A DNA stretch of 64,000 nucleotides from Metellina segmentata (Eukaryota; Arthropoda; Arachnida; Araneae; Tetragnathidae). The DNA lies in assembly GCA_947359465.1 (NCBI GenBank), contig OX375879.1:96272396-96336395 (forward strand), read 5' to 3'. Positions 1-11,195 of the stretch are shown in pieces. Made by a program: the position numbers and the translations under genes. The notes beneath the pieces were generated by a model that saw only the letters and a program-made list of their open reading frames with translations, was not told the DNA's origin and did not search any database. The number at the start of each line of letters is the position of its first letter. Positions within the stretch are counted from its first letter, which is position 1.

Positions 1-137
1 AATCATACAATTCAAGTGGTTCAAAATTAGGAAGTGCTGTCCTTGAATCTTTCCCTTAAGGGATTGATCCCGGACCGTCGTCAATAGCCCGTTGTGTTGC
101 TCTAGTACGACTTTAATAAAAAATCACCATATTACCA
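1..137 (+). mobile_element. SINE family A, 3' part
   Basis: This is the 3' half of the window's commonest SINE. It carries the conserved stretch 'gatcccggaccgtcgtcaat', then 'agcccgttgtgttgctctag', then a run of ATTACC-like tail units. The 5' part is missing, either outside the window or truncated. It has no coding potential. Confidence 0.7.
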
Positions 138-316
138 TACAACTCAAACTAAAATTTGTTCTGAAGATTTCAGATAAGAAGAGCCATTAAGCAGCTCCAT
201 CTGTGCGTTTTGATAGGTTACTCATGTTTTACAACCCCATAACAGATTGTCTAAATAACCCCATCTATTGGGTGAAAGAATTCATGGATTCTTTCAATAT
301 TTTTCCATTCCTTGGA

Positions 317-646
317 GCCGACCAACCGGTATAGTGGTTAAGGTGTTAGCCTCTAGATCGGAAGGTTCCTGGTTCGAATCCGGGTCCGGGCATGAATGTT
401 TGTAAGCGTATGGTGTAGAGGCGGCCTGTGCACCTTAAAGCTGTCGTGGCCGAAAGTCCTCACGTTGGGTTGGCGTGGAAGTTTGGAGAGTGGGATGCCA
501 GCTCAGGTGTTGCTTCGTCATCTGACCGTGGTTCAAAATTACGAGGTGTTGTCCTCGGATCTTTCCCTTAAGGGACTGATCCCGGACCGTCGTCAATAGC
601 CCGTTGTGTTGCTCTAGTACGACGTTAACTAAAAATTACCATTACC
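317..646 (+). mobile_element. SINE family A, full-length, type I head
   Basis: A full copy of the tRNA-derived SINE. The head has a pol III A-box-like 'tatagtggttaagg' and a B-box 'ggttcgaatcc' about 45 bp apart, the spacing of a tRNA gene, and most resembles the tRNA-Glu/Asp group. A body of about 230 bp follows and ends in ATTACC units. The body has open frames in several phases, but they recur in every copy and on both strands, so they come from the repeat and are not genes. Confidence 0.85.
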
Positions 647-789
647 GTTTGTGGTTATGCTCTCATGTAAATATGGTTTGTTTTGTAGTATTGACACACA
701 CCTTTAAAGTTTGTATAAGACCGTTTAAATCACCCTGTATAAGACAACATCCTTACATCACGTCGAATCTTCGTCTTCTGTGTTTTGAG

Positions 790-1095
790 GGTCCGCAGCA
801 GCCCTGTTGGAAGAGGAACGGTTTAGCAACCGGGGGGTTGCGAATTCGAATCCAACCAAAGACTGTCTTTTACAAAGGGAGCTGGTGCGTGTTAAATCTG
901 TCTTGGCCACAAATGTCCTCACGGTGGCGTGGTGTGAACATTTTTGAGAGTATAGGTGCCAACTCAGATGTTGCCTCGTCATCTGACCGTGGTCCAAAAT
1001 GATGCGGTGTTGTCCTCGGATCTTTCCCTTCGAGTTTGTTCCCGGACAGTCGGTTATTGTGTTGTTCCAATTGCGAAAATGATTAAATACCTACC
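790..1095 (+). mobile_element. SINE family A, type II head
   Basis: The body matches family A ('cgtcatctgaccgtggt', 'gttgtcctcggatctttccc'), but the head differs: 'ctgttggaagagg' and 'gcgaattcgaatcc' replace the type I A and B boxes. The tail is TACC-like instead of ATTACC. The copy is diverged. Confidence 0.65.
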
Positions 1096-1659
1096 TGTAT
1101 AAATATAGTTTGTGTTTCTATTCCTGACCCACCTTTAAAGTTCGTCTCTAACCATTTGAATCACCTCGTATACGACAACGTCATTCTTACGTCGCTGCGA
1201 ATCTCCCGCGTTTAGAGTTGCGTGACCAGGTGGTCAAAAGTAACGGGGTGATTCGTCTACACGCAAAAAAAATGCTACGGAGCATCGAAAGTTGATGGTC
1301 CTTGTCGCAGAAGAAGTAGTGTTGAGTTCCGGTCTATGCTTTCTGAGCTGGCGGTTTTTTCCACTTTCAAGTAAGAATGCGTCTCTTAACGACAATATAT
1401 TTTAAAAAAAATAGACCCGAGTCTCTCACACTAAAATTATTAATATGCAAATGACGTGCTTCTCAGGACGCGTCTAGAATGGTGATCACACAACTTGCAA
1501 CGTTGTATCGTTTTGGAGTGAAACCTGTTCATGTGTCTAAACATAAAGACAGATTAGGAGTTAGCCTAAAAAGAAATAACCTTTTTTGCTTTGCTTTATA
1601 TGCTTGACTGACGGTTTCCAGTTCTTAAGATATTTTAAGTAAATCCTTCCACACTCAAG

Positions 1660-1918
1660 CGAATTCGAATCCAACCATAGGCCGTCGTGTTCATGTGGGC
1701 TAGTGCATGTTAAATATGTAGGGTCCTCAAATGTCCTCGCGTTGGCGTCGCCTGGAAGTTTGGAGAGTGGGATGCCAGCTCAGATGTGAGCTCGTCATCT
1801 GACCGTGGCTTAAAATTACGTGGTGTTCTCGGATCTTCCCGTCGGGATGAATCCCAAACCGTCGCCAATAGCCCGTTGTGTGGCTCCAGTTGGATATTAA
1901 TCAAATACCTATCTTCCA
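1660..1918 (+). mobile_element. SINE family A, type II, 5'-truncated
   Basis: It begins in the B-box region ('gcgaattcgaatccaacc') and runs through the family A body to a TACC-type tail. It lies head-on against the inverted copy that follows. Confidence 0.65.
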
Positions 1919-1954
1919 ACTAGATTGGTTTGTTCTGAATGCGGGTAAGTTGTA

Positions 1955-2245
1955 TTAACGCTGCATTGGAACAACACAATTGGCTTTGGGCGACGGTCAA
2001 GAATTAATCCCGAAGGAAAAGATCCAAGAACAACACCTCGTAATTTTGAGCCTCTGTCAAATGGGGAGGTGAACATCTAAGTGCCCCAATCTCCAAATTG
2101 CGACATCACGCAAAAATGAGTCGACGACAGATTTAACATGCAACCGGTCCCCATGTACATGTCTGTCTGGTTGCATCGATTTTCGAACTCGCAACCATCC
2201 GGTTGTAAATCGCGACGCTACTAACTGGGCTTCCTCGACCCATTG
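1955..2245 (-). mobile_element. SINE family A, type II, inverted
   Basis: Read on the minus strand, it runs from a type II head ('cgaggaagcccagttagtag', 'gttcgaaaatcg') through a diverged body to the 'gttgtgttgttccaatg' end. The B box is degraded. Confidence 0.6.
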
Positions 2246-2319
2246 AGAAAGATAGCCATTTTGGTTTAACATAAATAGGTTGGTTGCTTTGTGTTTGTTT
2301 CTGGAGTTGTTTTGGGTTG

Positions 2320-2395
2320 GTTTCTGGAGCAATGGCTATATTTGGCCAAACTGCGTCAAACAGAAGACAGACCAATGTCAAGTTACGAAACAAGT
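2320..2395. repeat. Short interspersed repeat 'gccatatttggcc'
   Basis: The phrase 'ggctatatttggccaaactg' followed by 'cgtcaaac' recurs in diverged form near 18955-19005, 36925-36990, 37505-37575 and 53175-53245, each time followed by a 'catcaagtaatggac'-like stretch. It is a dispersed repeat of unknown class. Nothing else is recognisable between 2246 and 2956. Confidence 0.45.
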
Positions 2396-2956
2396 ATGCC
2401 GGGTTTGCTAGTTTTAAGTATTATAATTTACTTTATTTAAAAAACTTTTCTTCCTCCATTGTTGTATACGTTTATTTCAATGATTCATGCGGGTGCAACA
2501 ACACGGAAAGTGGAATTATTTTCGTTAAGAGGAAAATGTATTATTCAATGGCATTTTGTTACTGTTCAATTTTCAATTACCATTGAGATAGAGTAATTTT
2601 ATATTTTTTTCCTCGTGGTTTTCAGTTCATTTTTCAATCAAAATTGGCATTTATTTTCATACTTCAAGCCAGGTTTCTCAGTAGAATTTCTTATGTCTTT
2701 AGGGTGTTTCGTGAAGCTCTTCTGGTGTTTCGTTGTTTTGTTTCACCCCAAGAGCTTAAAAGGTATTGGGCCGAAACAGGACAAGACTGACATAACAAAT
2801 TTTCAAATTAAAAAAAATCGTCTTACTCTGTATTTTTAAAAGTATTCGTATTTTTAGTGTTGTTTATCCAAAATTTAAAATATATTCGATTTAAAAATTT
2901 GAAATAACTATTCGATTCAAAATTTAAAATAATTTAATCGTTTGGAGGAGTAAATT

Positions 2957-3273
2957 GGTAATTGGTAATTTTTAGTTAACGTCGTACTAGAGCAACACAA
3001 CGGGCTATTGACGACGATCAGGGATCAGACCCTTAAGGGAAAGATCCGAGGACAACACCTCGTAATTTTGAACCACGGTCAGATGACGAAGCAGCACCTG
3101 AGCTGGCACCCCACTCTCCAAACTTCCACACCAACCCAACGTGAGGACTTTCGGCCTCGACAGATTTAAGGTACACCATACGCTTACAAACATCCATTCC
3201 CGGACCCGGATTCGAACCAGGAACCTTCCTGTTCTAGAGGCTAACACCTTAACCACTATACCACTTGGTCGGC
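2957..3273 (-). mobile_element. SINE family A, type I, inverted, with target duplication
   Basis: A near full-length copy on the minus strand, with its head at the right end ('ccactataccacttggtcgg'). It is flanked by 'gtttggaggag' at 2940-2950 and again at 3274-3284. That 11-bp direct repeat marks a LINE-driven target-primed insertion. The next 340 bases hold nothing recognisable. Confidence 0.8.
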
Positions 3274-3614
3274 GTTTGGAGGAGAAATGCTTCTTAAAAA
3301 TTGACTATACGTGATATTTGAATGCTTAACTACACTACTGTTTGCTAAAGTACAACACCACAAAGGAATCATGCACATTAAACGAAACTTGCATGAAATG
3401 CAATACAGGTTAGGATATGCAAATGATTAGAGTTACAAAGCAATCACGCATGTGTGTGTGGGCCGAGAAACACCCTCTAAACTTCCAAGTGGGCCCGTGT
3501 ATAAAAAGTAACTGTACAGCAGCTTTGAAATGAGTTTATCGTCGTTTGACTGCTGTCAATGATTGATTAGAAGTGAGTGTGCCCCTCGCCGTAAACGCAG
3601 AGTGTCATGCGAGC

Positions 3615-3715
3615 AACTAACGGGGCAACCTCGGATCTTTCACTTCGGGATTGATCCCGGACCGTCGCTTATTGCCCGTTGTGTTATTCCAGTGCGACGT
3701 TCATTAAATACCGAT
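3615..3715 (+). mobile_element. SINE family A, type II, 3' fragment
   Basis: Only the end of the body is present ('gattgatcccggaccgtcgc', 'cccgttgtgttattccag'), followed by a TACC-type tail. Confidence 0.6.
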
Positions 3716-3935
3716 CTACCTTGGCTTTCGACATAACAGTCACTCCAACCGCTTTTTAATGAAATGGATGGAATATGTGCGCGGAGTCATTATCATAAGG
3801 TAACAGGTGTTTGTCACGTGTGATTGGGAATCGACTTGAATCTACTGGTAATCGAAACGCTAACTGGTGTCTTTTATCACGCTTGAGAATCGCATTTGCT
3901 ATGCAATAATTATTCCAACATTATGATTCTTGCTT

Positions 3936-4548
3936 TCTCTCAAAACGTCGCATCTTGTACGTCGTTTCTTCCAAATCGTCGCGCCGACCAACCGGTATAG
4001 TGGTTAAGGTGTTAGCCTCTAGATAGGAAGGTTCCTGGTTCGAATCCGGGTCCGGGCATGGATGTTTGTAAGCGTATGGTGTAGAGGCGGCTGGTGCATC
4101 TTAAATCTGTGGTGGCCGAAAGTCCTCACGTTGGGTTGGTGATGAAGTTTGGAGAGTAGGGTGCCAGCTCAGGTGTTGCTTCGTCATCTGACCGTGGTTC
4201 AAAATTACGAGGCATTGTCCTCGGATCTTTCCCTTGAGGTACTGATCCTGGACCGTCGTCAATAGCCCGTTGTGTTGCTCAAGTACGACGTTAACTAAAA
4301 TTACCATTACCTCCCAAAACGTCGCATCTTGTACGTCGTTTCTCCCAAAACGTCGCTCACGTTGGGTTGGTGTGGAAGTTTGGAGAGTGGGGTGCCAGCT
4401 CAGGTGTTGCTTCGTCATCTGACCGTGGTTAAAAATTACGAGGCATTGTCCTCGGATCTTTCCCTTGAGGTACTGATCCTGGACCGTCGTCAATAGGCCG
4501 TTGTGTTGCTCTAGTACGACGTTTAATAAAATTACCAATTACCCAAAA
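3936..4548 (+). repeat. Tandem duplication containing SINE family A
   Basis: A flank of about 45 bp ('caaaacgtcgcatcttgtac' onwards) occurs before a full SINE (3983-4311) and again at 4314-4358, followed by a SINE body lacking its head (4359-4543) and a third partial 'cccaaaacgtcgtatc'. The unit of unique flank plus SINE has therefore been duplicated in tandem, with the second SINE losing its tRNA head. A further 3' fragment follows at 4549-4640. Confidence 0.7.
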
Positions 4549-4899
4549 CGTCGTATCTTTCCCTTCGGGAGTTGATCCCGGACCGTCACCAATAGTCAGT
4601 TGTGTTGCTCCAGTGTGACGTTAACTAAGAATATACTAAAAACCTTCTGACACATCTTCAAACCGAACTATTGAAAAAAACATGATGTTCGAGCACGTAT
4701 TCGGTCTATTTCATTAAGAGGTAAATTCATTCTCTGTATAAATATGCATTAAAGGTTTACTTTAGGATTTTGTGTATGTGAGGAATGGTACACGTTAAAT
4801 CATTCGTAACCTGAAATGTCTTCAAATTGTACGTATCAAACGTGAATTACTGAGCTGCGACTCTTTGATACTTTCGTTTTTATCAACCTCTGGGTAGGT

Positions 4900-5285
4900 A
4901 ATGGTAATTTTAGTTAACGTCGTACTAGAGCAGCACAACGGGCTACTGACGACGGTCCGGGATCAATCCCTTAAGGGAAAGATCCGAGGATAACACTTGG
5001 GTTGGTGTGGAAGTTTGGAGAGTGGGGTGCCAGCTCAGGTGTTGCTTCGTCATCTGACCGTGGTTCAAAATTACGAGGTGTTGTCCTCGAATCCTTCCCT
5101 TAAGGGACTGATCCCGGACCGTCGTCAATAGCCCGTTGAGTTGCTCTAGTACGACGTTAACTAAAAAATTACCATTACCAATTACCGAGGATTACACCTC
5201 GTAATTTTGAACCACGGTCAGATGACGAAGCAACACCTGAGCTGGCACCCCCACTCTCTAAACTTTCACACCAACGCAACGCAAA
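4900..5285. mobile_element. SINE family A fold-back cluster
   Basis: Three headless pieces lie back to back: minus at 4900-4998, plus at 4999-5187, minus at 5188-5285. The first junction falls inside the body, at 'gaggataacacttgggttgg'. Transcribed, these arms could fold into a long hairpin. Confidence 0.65.
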
Positions 5286-6357
5286 TATTTCTTTGAGAAA
5301 ATTTTCTAAGGGACGCCAACTTTTAAGTTTTCGTGCCAAGCTGTGGCATCAGTAAAAGAAAAACATTGTAATCTGATTGTCATAACCTTTTTAAGAAAAT
5401 ATTTAGTTTTTAAATTTTTAAATTCTTACTGAGAGTTTCAAGGTATGGTATACTTAATTAGCTCATTTTGTGTTTAGCCTGATTCATTCTATAGCTGAGC
5501 ATCTTAAATTACTACTAATATCGGCGCCTTAGAACAGAAAATCATTAACTAACATTTTTTTTGAGACATCAAATGCTTGTTTTCATAATGACGTACAATT
5601 GTAATCCGTTTAAAAAATACGTTAAACCCCAGGTACAGAGTTATATTTAGTGTTCTGCAACACCGAGCAATTGCAACTGTTCTGCAGGCATTTTGTCCGA
5701 ATTTTGAAAATTGCAGTAAAATCAAAAACAGACGTACAACACAATTATCGGCGAAATATGTATTAAATTTTTATTAAACATAAAAATAACATATTACAAT
5801 CACATACACACAAAAATACATAAAACTACATTACATTACATACTTATAATAGAACGTAAAAATTAACTAACTTACTTTATTTAAAACCAAGGCATACTTT
5901 CAGAATTTGCCATTCAGTCAATAACTTTTGTAGTTAAATATTTTGTCATTGACATGGGAGATGTGTTATTTACGAGGAAAAAGTGTTTGTGGTTATTTGG
6001 GGCGGTGTAGGGAGGTTGTTCCGTAGCTAGAGAAGAAAAGATATGTGGCAACGAGCGCACTTTGCACTGCTGAGCATCCTAACTCATGATTTAAAAAAAT
6101 CGGACAAAATTTTGATAAAATTAAAGAAAAGTTGTTCTGCAAAGACTTTGTTGTTTCTACGACGTACATCAGTTTCAATCACTTTCCACTCCCGGGCATT
6201 ACACTATAAAAAATGCCAGGAATATTTATTGTTGAGCAAAAATTTAACTGTTACTCTTTAAACAGCAGTAGAGAAAAAATTTTGTTTTGCCAGTTAATGA
6301 GTTCCTGCTCTAAGCCGCCAATATTGGCTTTAAGTTGAGACATTCTATTATTTTGCT
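5286..6357. other. AT-rich stretch without a recognisable gene
   Basis: No convincing coding region is visible. A phrase 'gccagttaatgagttcctgc' at 6291-6310 recurs near 50893, 52560 and, inverted, near 50485, so part of an uncharacterised dispersed repeat ends here. Confidence 0.5.
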
Positions 6358-6723
6358 GCCGACCAACCGGTATAGTGGTTAAGGTGTTTGCCTCTAGATC
6401 GGAAGGTTCCTGGTTCGAATCCCTGTCCGGGCATGGATGTTTGTTAACGTATAGTGTAGAGGCGGCTGTTGTACATTAAATCTGTCGTGGCCGAAAGTCC
6501 TCACTTTGAGTTTGTGTGGAAGTTTGGAGAGTGGGGTGCCAGCTCAGGTGTCGCCTCGTCATCTGACCATGGTTCAAAATTACTTGATCGTCACCTGACC
6601 GTGGTTCAAAATTACAAGGTGTTGTCCTCGGTTCTTTCCCTTAAGGGACTGAACCCGGACCGTCGTCAATAGCCCGTTGTGTTGCTCTAGTACGACGTTA
6701 ACTAAAATTACCATTACCATTAC
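6358..6723 (+). mobile_element. SINE family A, type I, with internal duplication
   Basis: A complete head and body. A segment of about 50 bp ('ctgaccrtggttcaaaatta') is present twice in tandem, making the copy longer than its siblings. A 3' fragment of another copy (6726-6838) follows directly. Confidence 0.75.
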
Positions 6724-6869
6724 AATCAAAATTACTTGCTTTTGTCCTCAGATGTTTCTCTTCGGGGATTGATCCCGGACCGTCGTCAATAGCCCGTTGT
6801 GTTGCTCTAATAGTTCGTTAACTAAAATTTCCAATTTCCATATATTATTTTGCTACTTTTTTAAGATGA

Positions 6870-7060
6870 TAGGAAGGCATTTTAATTAACATCGCACTGT
6901 GGCAACAAAATGGGCTATGGCGACGGTCCGTGATCAGACCCGAAGGGAAAGATCCGAGAGCAACGCCTCGTTACTTTGAACCACGGTCAGACGATAAGGT
7001 CCCCCATTTGAGCTAGCACTCCACTTTCCAAACTTTCACTCCAGATTTCATGTGCACCAG
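6870..7060 (-). mobile_element. SINE family A fragment, inverted
   Basis: A diverged body on the minus strand ('gaaccacggtcagacgataa'), without a recognisable head. Confidence 0.55.
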
Positions 7061-7136
7061 TACCCCTTGTACGGTTAAATTCGAACACGCAATACTTTTT
7101 AAGATTTTATGCTACTATTCCACATGTATTTTACCG

Positions 7137-7445
7137 GACTGGTGGTTAAGGTGTTAGCCTCTAGATCGGAAGGTTCCTGGTTCAAATTCGGGTCGGTGCA
7201 TGGATATTTGTAAGCCTATAGTGTAGATGCAGCTGGTGCACCTTAAATCTGTCGTGGCCGAAAGTCCTAACGTTGGGTTGGCGTGGAAGTTGGAAGAGTG
7301 GGGTACAGGTGTTGCCTCGTTATCTGATCGCGACTGAAAATTATGTGGTGTTGTCCTAGGATCTTATCTTTAGGGGATTGATCCCGGACCGTCGTAATTA
7401 TCCCGCTGTGTTGCTGTGTACGACGTTAGTTAAAAATTACCTTTA
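7137..7445 (+). mobile_element. SINE family A, type I, diverged
   Basis: The A-box region is shortened ('ggactggtggttaaggtgtt') and the B box is altered to 'ggttcaaattcg'. The body is intact. It is probably an older copy. Confidence 0.65.
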
Positions 7446-7449
7446 TCCT

Positions 7450-8300
7450 GATATCCATAAACTTGACGTTGTTCGGCCCTTGGTGGCCCTTGCGCGCAAA
7501 TGTCCAAAAACGACCTTTGACGTCAAAACTACGTCTTGTGCGTTCCGCTCGTGCGGAGCGTCAACACGTGGGGTACGAATTATCTCAGACGCGTTGAAAA
7601 CGCCTCTCAACATGTGTTTGCATTTCGCGAATAGCACTCACCACGACAGAGCAATTGGCTTCGAGTTATTGAACCCCGTGTTTCTCCATTGAACGCAAGA
7701 GAGCAACAACACAAACCCACAGTAACATCTTCCAAACACCCCCCCCCCCAACCCACCGATCCCCCCCTCGTTAGAAACTGTTTGTTCGCTGTCACGTCGA
7801 AGTTCCGGCTGCGGAGACGCGCACGCAGCGAACTAGGGTAAACAACACGCCGGCGGGCAGCATCGGGCCCGCCCTCAACCCTTTTTTTTTCTCCTCTTGT
7901 TGACGCGCGGGATGGGAACCCAGGGGCATAAAAGTCTCGTCGGAAAGGTGTAGTTAGTACCTAGCCAAGTGTTGCGGAGGGATTTTTTTTTTCTTTCAGA
8001 GCGTTATCATTGACGGAGGAGGAACTGCGGATTTACCAATGACCTTAGGTAGTCTGAGTCGGGAAAAACTGTCGGGAGGTGGTGGGGAACCGGTTTTTTT
8101 CCGCCAAAACAACAGCTCGGCCAGACTGTCTCACTTCGGGAATCGGCCTTTACCGCACAAAATGAAGTGCTACCCGCCCCGTCCCGAGCGACCATTAGGT
8201 TGCGTATTGTTTTTAGCCGACACGCCAGACGGAACGGCTGGCTTTTCTTCTTTCTTTTGTCTCTCTGTGGGCCGCCGAGACACTTGTTGATCACCGGCAG
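7450..8300 (+). promoter_or_regulatory. Candidate promoter and 5' untranslated exon in a GC-rich island
   Basis: This stretch is clearly richer in G+C and CpG than its AT-rich surroundings. It has a TATA-like 'cataaaag' at 7927-7934, with a possible initiator about 30 bp on ('gtagttagta', near 7956). At 8291-8300 'tcaccggcag' precedes 'gtgaag', a good splice donor. A pyrimidine tract ending 'tttctttcag' at 7990-7999 could instead be an acceptor, making 8000-8300 an internal exon. The frame starting at 8039 stops just before the donor, so the exon would be untranslated. The orientation would suit the downstream zinc-finger gene, but nothing links them directly. Confidence 0.3.
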
Positions 8301-8424
8301 GTGAAGGGGTGCGACCTTTGTCTTAAGAAGATCGCTAATGCAACATGTGTTTACTCCCGTTTTTCCACAGGGAGGGGATTTTGGTTCGGAACGTGAGTCA
8401 TTCCACTAGGCTCCCCACAGATTT

Positions 8425-8550
8425 GGGTGGTTAAAGTTACGTTGTGTTGTCTTCCGATCTGTGCCTTTGGGATTCATCCCGAGCCGTTGTCAATAACCCG
8501 TTGTGTTGCTCCAGTACGACGTTAAATTAAATACCTACCTACCTACCCCA
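8425..8550 (+). mobile_element. SINE family A, type II, 3' fragment
   Basis: The body end is followed by a clear TACC-type tail ('taaatacctacctaccta'). It stands next to the remnant of another tRNA-like repeat with a 'gttcgattcctgt' B box (8573-8585). Confidence 0.65.
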
Positions 8551-8596
8551 CAGACATGGGCGGTACAAGTTCGATTCCTGTAGGCTCTCTCCTGCG

Positions 8597-9560
8597 TAAT
8601 GGTAATGGTAATTTTAGTTAACGTCGTACTAGAGCAATACAACGGGCTATTCTTTCCTCCGTATTAAGAAAGCTTTCCTTGTGGCGTGTGCCGATCAACC
8701 GGTATAGTGGTTAAGGTGTTAGCCTCTAGATCGGAAGGTTCCTGGTTTGAATCCGGGTCCGGGCATGGATGTTTGTATGCTTATGGTGTAGAGGCGGCTG
8801 GTGCACCTTAAATATGTCGTGGCCGAAAGTCCACACGTTGGGTTGGCGTGGAAGTTTGGAGAGTGGGGTGCCAGCTCAGGTTTTGCTTCGTCATCTGACC
8901 GTGGTTCAAAATCACGAGGTGTTGTCCTCGGATCTTTCTCTTAAGGGACTGATCCCGGACCGTCGTCAATAGCCCGTTGTATTGCTGTAGTACGACGTTA
9001 ACTAAAATTACCAATTACCAAAATTACGAGGTGGTGTCCTCGGATCTTTCTCTTAAGGGACTGATCCCGGACCGTCGTCAATAGCCCGTTGTGTTGCTCT
9101 AGTACGACGTTAACTAAAAAATTACCAATTACCTCTGTAAAGGTAATGGCAATTTTAGTTAACGTCGTACTAGAACAATACAACGGGCTATTCTCTCCCC
9201 CGTATTAAGAAAGCTTTCCTTGTGGCGTGTGGCGACCAACCGGTATAGTGGTTAAGGTGTTAGCCTCTAGATCGGAAGATTCCTGGTTCGAATCCGGGTC
9301 CGGGCATGGATGTTTGTATGCTTATGGTGTAGAGGCGGCTGATGCACCTTAAATCTGTCGTGGCCGAAAGTCCTCACGTTGGGTTGGTGTGGAAGTTTGG
9401 AGAGTGGGGTGCCAGCTCAGGTGTTGCCTCGTCACCTGACCGTGGTTCAAAATTACGTGCTTTTTTCGTCGGATGTTTCTCTTTGGGGATTGATCCCGGA
9501 CAGTCGTCAATAGCCCGTTGTGTTGCTCTAGTACGAGGTTTACTAAAAAATTACCAAATT
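8597..9560 (+). repeat. Direct duplication of a composite SINE segment (two units)
   Basis: Each unit contains an inverted SINE-A tail fragment ('tagttaacgtcgtacta'), a short 'gtattaagaaagctttcctt' piece of a second repeat, and a type I SINE-A. Unit 1 is 8597-9137, with SINE 8690-9019 plus an extra tandem 3' half at 9020-9137. Unit 2 is 9139-9560, with SINE 9231-9557. The shared junctions show duplication of an already composite segment. Confidence 0.75.
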
Positions 9561-9564
9561 AATT

Positions 9565-9725
9565 GCTTGTGGCGAGTATGTTCATCTCTTCACTTTGTCT
9601 TGTATTTGGCGCAGCCTGGTCAAATCGGTCAGATATTTACAAATTGTAGGCAGTGCAGGTTCGATTCTTGTTAGTTTATCCTGGGTCTATTTCTCTCTTC
9701 TGTATCAAGAAAGCTTTCATTGCGT
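9565..9725 (+). mobile_element. Second tRNA-like repeat (family B)
   Basis: It has the B-box-like 'gttcgattcttgtt' followed by 'gtatcaagaaagctttcatt'. Related pieces lie at 8573-8688 (split by a SINE-A fragment), 9195-9230, 23735-23800 and 52195-52290. It looks like a low-copy SINE whose 5' half is poorly conserved here. Confidence 0.45.
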
Positions 9726-9732
9726 GATGTAT

Positions 9733-10115
9733 AGGATGTTTCGAAAATATCTGGCTAATTGTTAAAGAGAGTGTTTTTAAATAAACCCTTTTTGTCACAG
9801 AATGTGTGTACGAAAATGCAGCGTTTATGTAGTACCAGGAGCTGTCTAGATGTCAATAGCATTGCTTCTGTTGTTTAAGGTGTCGTTCTTTGTTGTAGTT
9901 TCAACATCAAGTGCCGAATTCGTGTAGCGATGCTTGCCGTTGGTAATCCGTCTATGCCGGTAATGACGTCTTTCGCTACAGAAACGATGCTATTTACAGA
10001 CCTGAATAGTGCCATCTACCACCTAAACGCGGCGGACAAAATTCTTTAACAAAAAAAATTTATTTTGAACCTTTCTATCACCTTTTACAATTTAGACACA
10101 TTTTCGAAACACCCT
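9733..10115. mobile_element. MITE with terminal inverted repeats (mariner-like ends)
   Basis: The left end 'aggatgtttcgaaaatat' pairs with the right end 'acattttcgaaacaccct', and the inverted similarity runs about 33 bp. It is 383 bp long with no transposase. The ends resemble mariner-type termini, but no clean TA duplication is visible. Confidence 0.55.
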
Positions 10116-10504
10116 CAGAGAAGACAGTACTTTGTAGGGTGTTTGACTACCTCGTACACTGCTGCAGGCTTTGCACCGCGTTTATATACTTAGAATGAGG
10201 TTTATTATGGGTTTATGAGGTAATACAGGACCTCTGAATATGCACCATACTTCAACCAAATATATTCGGTTATTCAAATTCGTTACAGACATTTTTTTTA
10301 ACTTTGATGTTTTAACCTTCAAAAATTATTATGCTCCGTAAGGTGTTTTCCTTATAAATACGTTTAAATATTAATCATGTTCACTATAATATTGTAAAAT
10401 TGTCAATAACAGTTTTGATAGAATTTAAAATATCAGTTATGCCTTGGCACATTTTCATTTTCAAGCAAGAAACAGGAAACTAACAAATACTGATGGTAAG
10501 TAGT

Positions 10505-10795
10505 TGAACCAACGTCGCACTAGATCAACACAACTATGTGGGCTATCCGGGATCAATTCCTAAGGGAAAGATGTGTGCACAACACCTCGTGATATTGGAG
10601 CCACGGTCAGATAACGACGTCAACATATGAGCTGTCACCACACTCTCCAAACTTCCACGCCAACTTTAGGACATTTGAGGTTACGATAGATTTAATACTC
10701 ACCAACCCCTCACGTACACGGCAGTCATTGGTTGGATTGAGTTTCAAACTCGGTATCCTCCATCTGCTGATCCGCTATCCTACCAACTGGGCTGC
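10505..10795 (-). mobile_element. SINE family A, type II, inverted
   Basis: Body and type II head on the minus strand. The head lies at 10736-10795 with a degraded B box. The flanks on both sides (10116-10500, 10800-11195) show nothing recognisable. Confidence 0.6.
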
Positions 10796-11195
10796 CGTCG
10801 AAATATTTATGGATGGCAGTGAAGTGTCAATCGTTCATCATTCAGATTAGCATAGGTCAATCATACAAGCTCCAAGGTTGGCCACTTGTGAATTCAAAAG
10901 AATTTCGATGGTTTAAAATGAGTCAAGGCTTTCCAGTTTAGTTTAGGTTGTGTTCGACATTCAACCACTGTGACAAATTAATTTTACCTGCCAGAAATAT
11001 ATCTTGAATTTATATTAGTCATTTTAATTGGTGCTTAAAGATAAAGATGAAACATGTATTGAAATTAAACCAGGGTTATTGTCAGACAGGTTTAATAATT
11101 TTCTCTCCCGTAAAAGATTTTAGAGAAATTTTTAAACGCTAGAAAATCCATGCATGATTCCTGAGCTAAAATTTCTTAATCCTTCCCCAATGTAG

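Noticed and set aside
317..395. A tRNA-Glu/Asp gene
   Set aside because: A and B boxes are present, but the 5' and 3' acceptor arms do not pair and the same head precedes the same 230-bp body at many sites, as expected for a SINE.
396..599. Open frame ending in the 'SSDLSLKGLIPDRRQ' sequence, repeated at many sites on both strands
   Set aside because: It is the translation of SINE family A. The same peptide and its antisense versions recur wherever a SINE lies, with no sign of protein-level conservation.
4101..4538. A 145-residue minus-strand open frame with an internal repeat
   Set aside because: It spans the tandemly duplicated SINE at 3936-4548, and the repeat in the protein is simply the duplicated SINE.
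8007..8294. Open frames on both strands in the GC-rich island
   Set aside because: GC-rich sequence favours open frames by chance, no domain is recognisable, and the plus frame stops just before the donor, fitting an untranslated exon at best.
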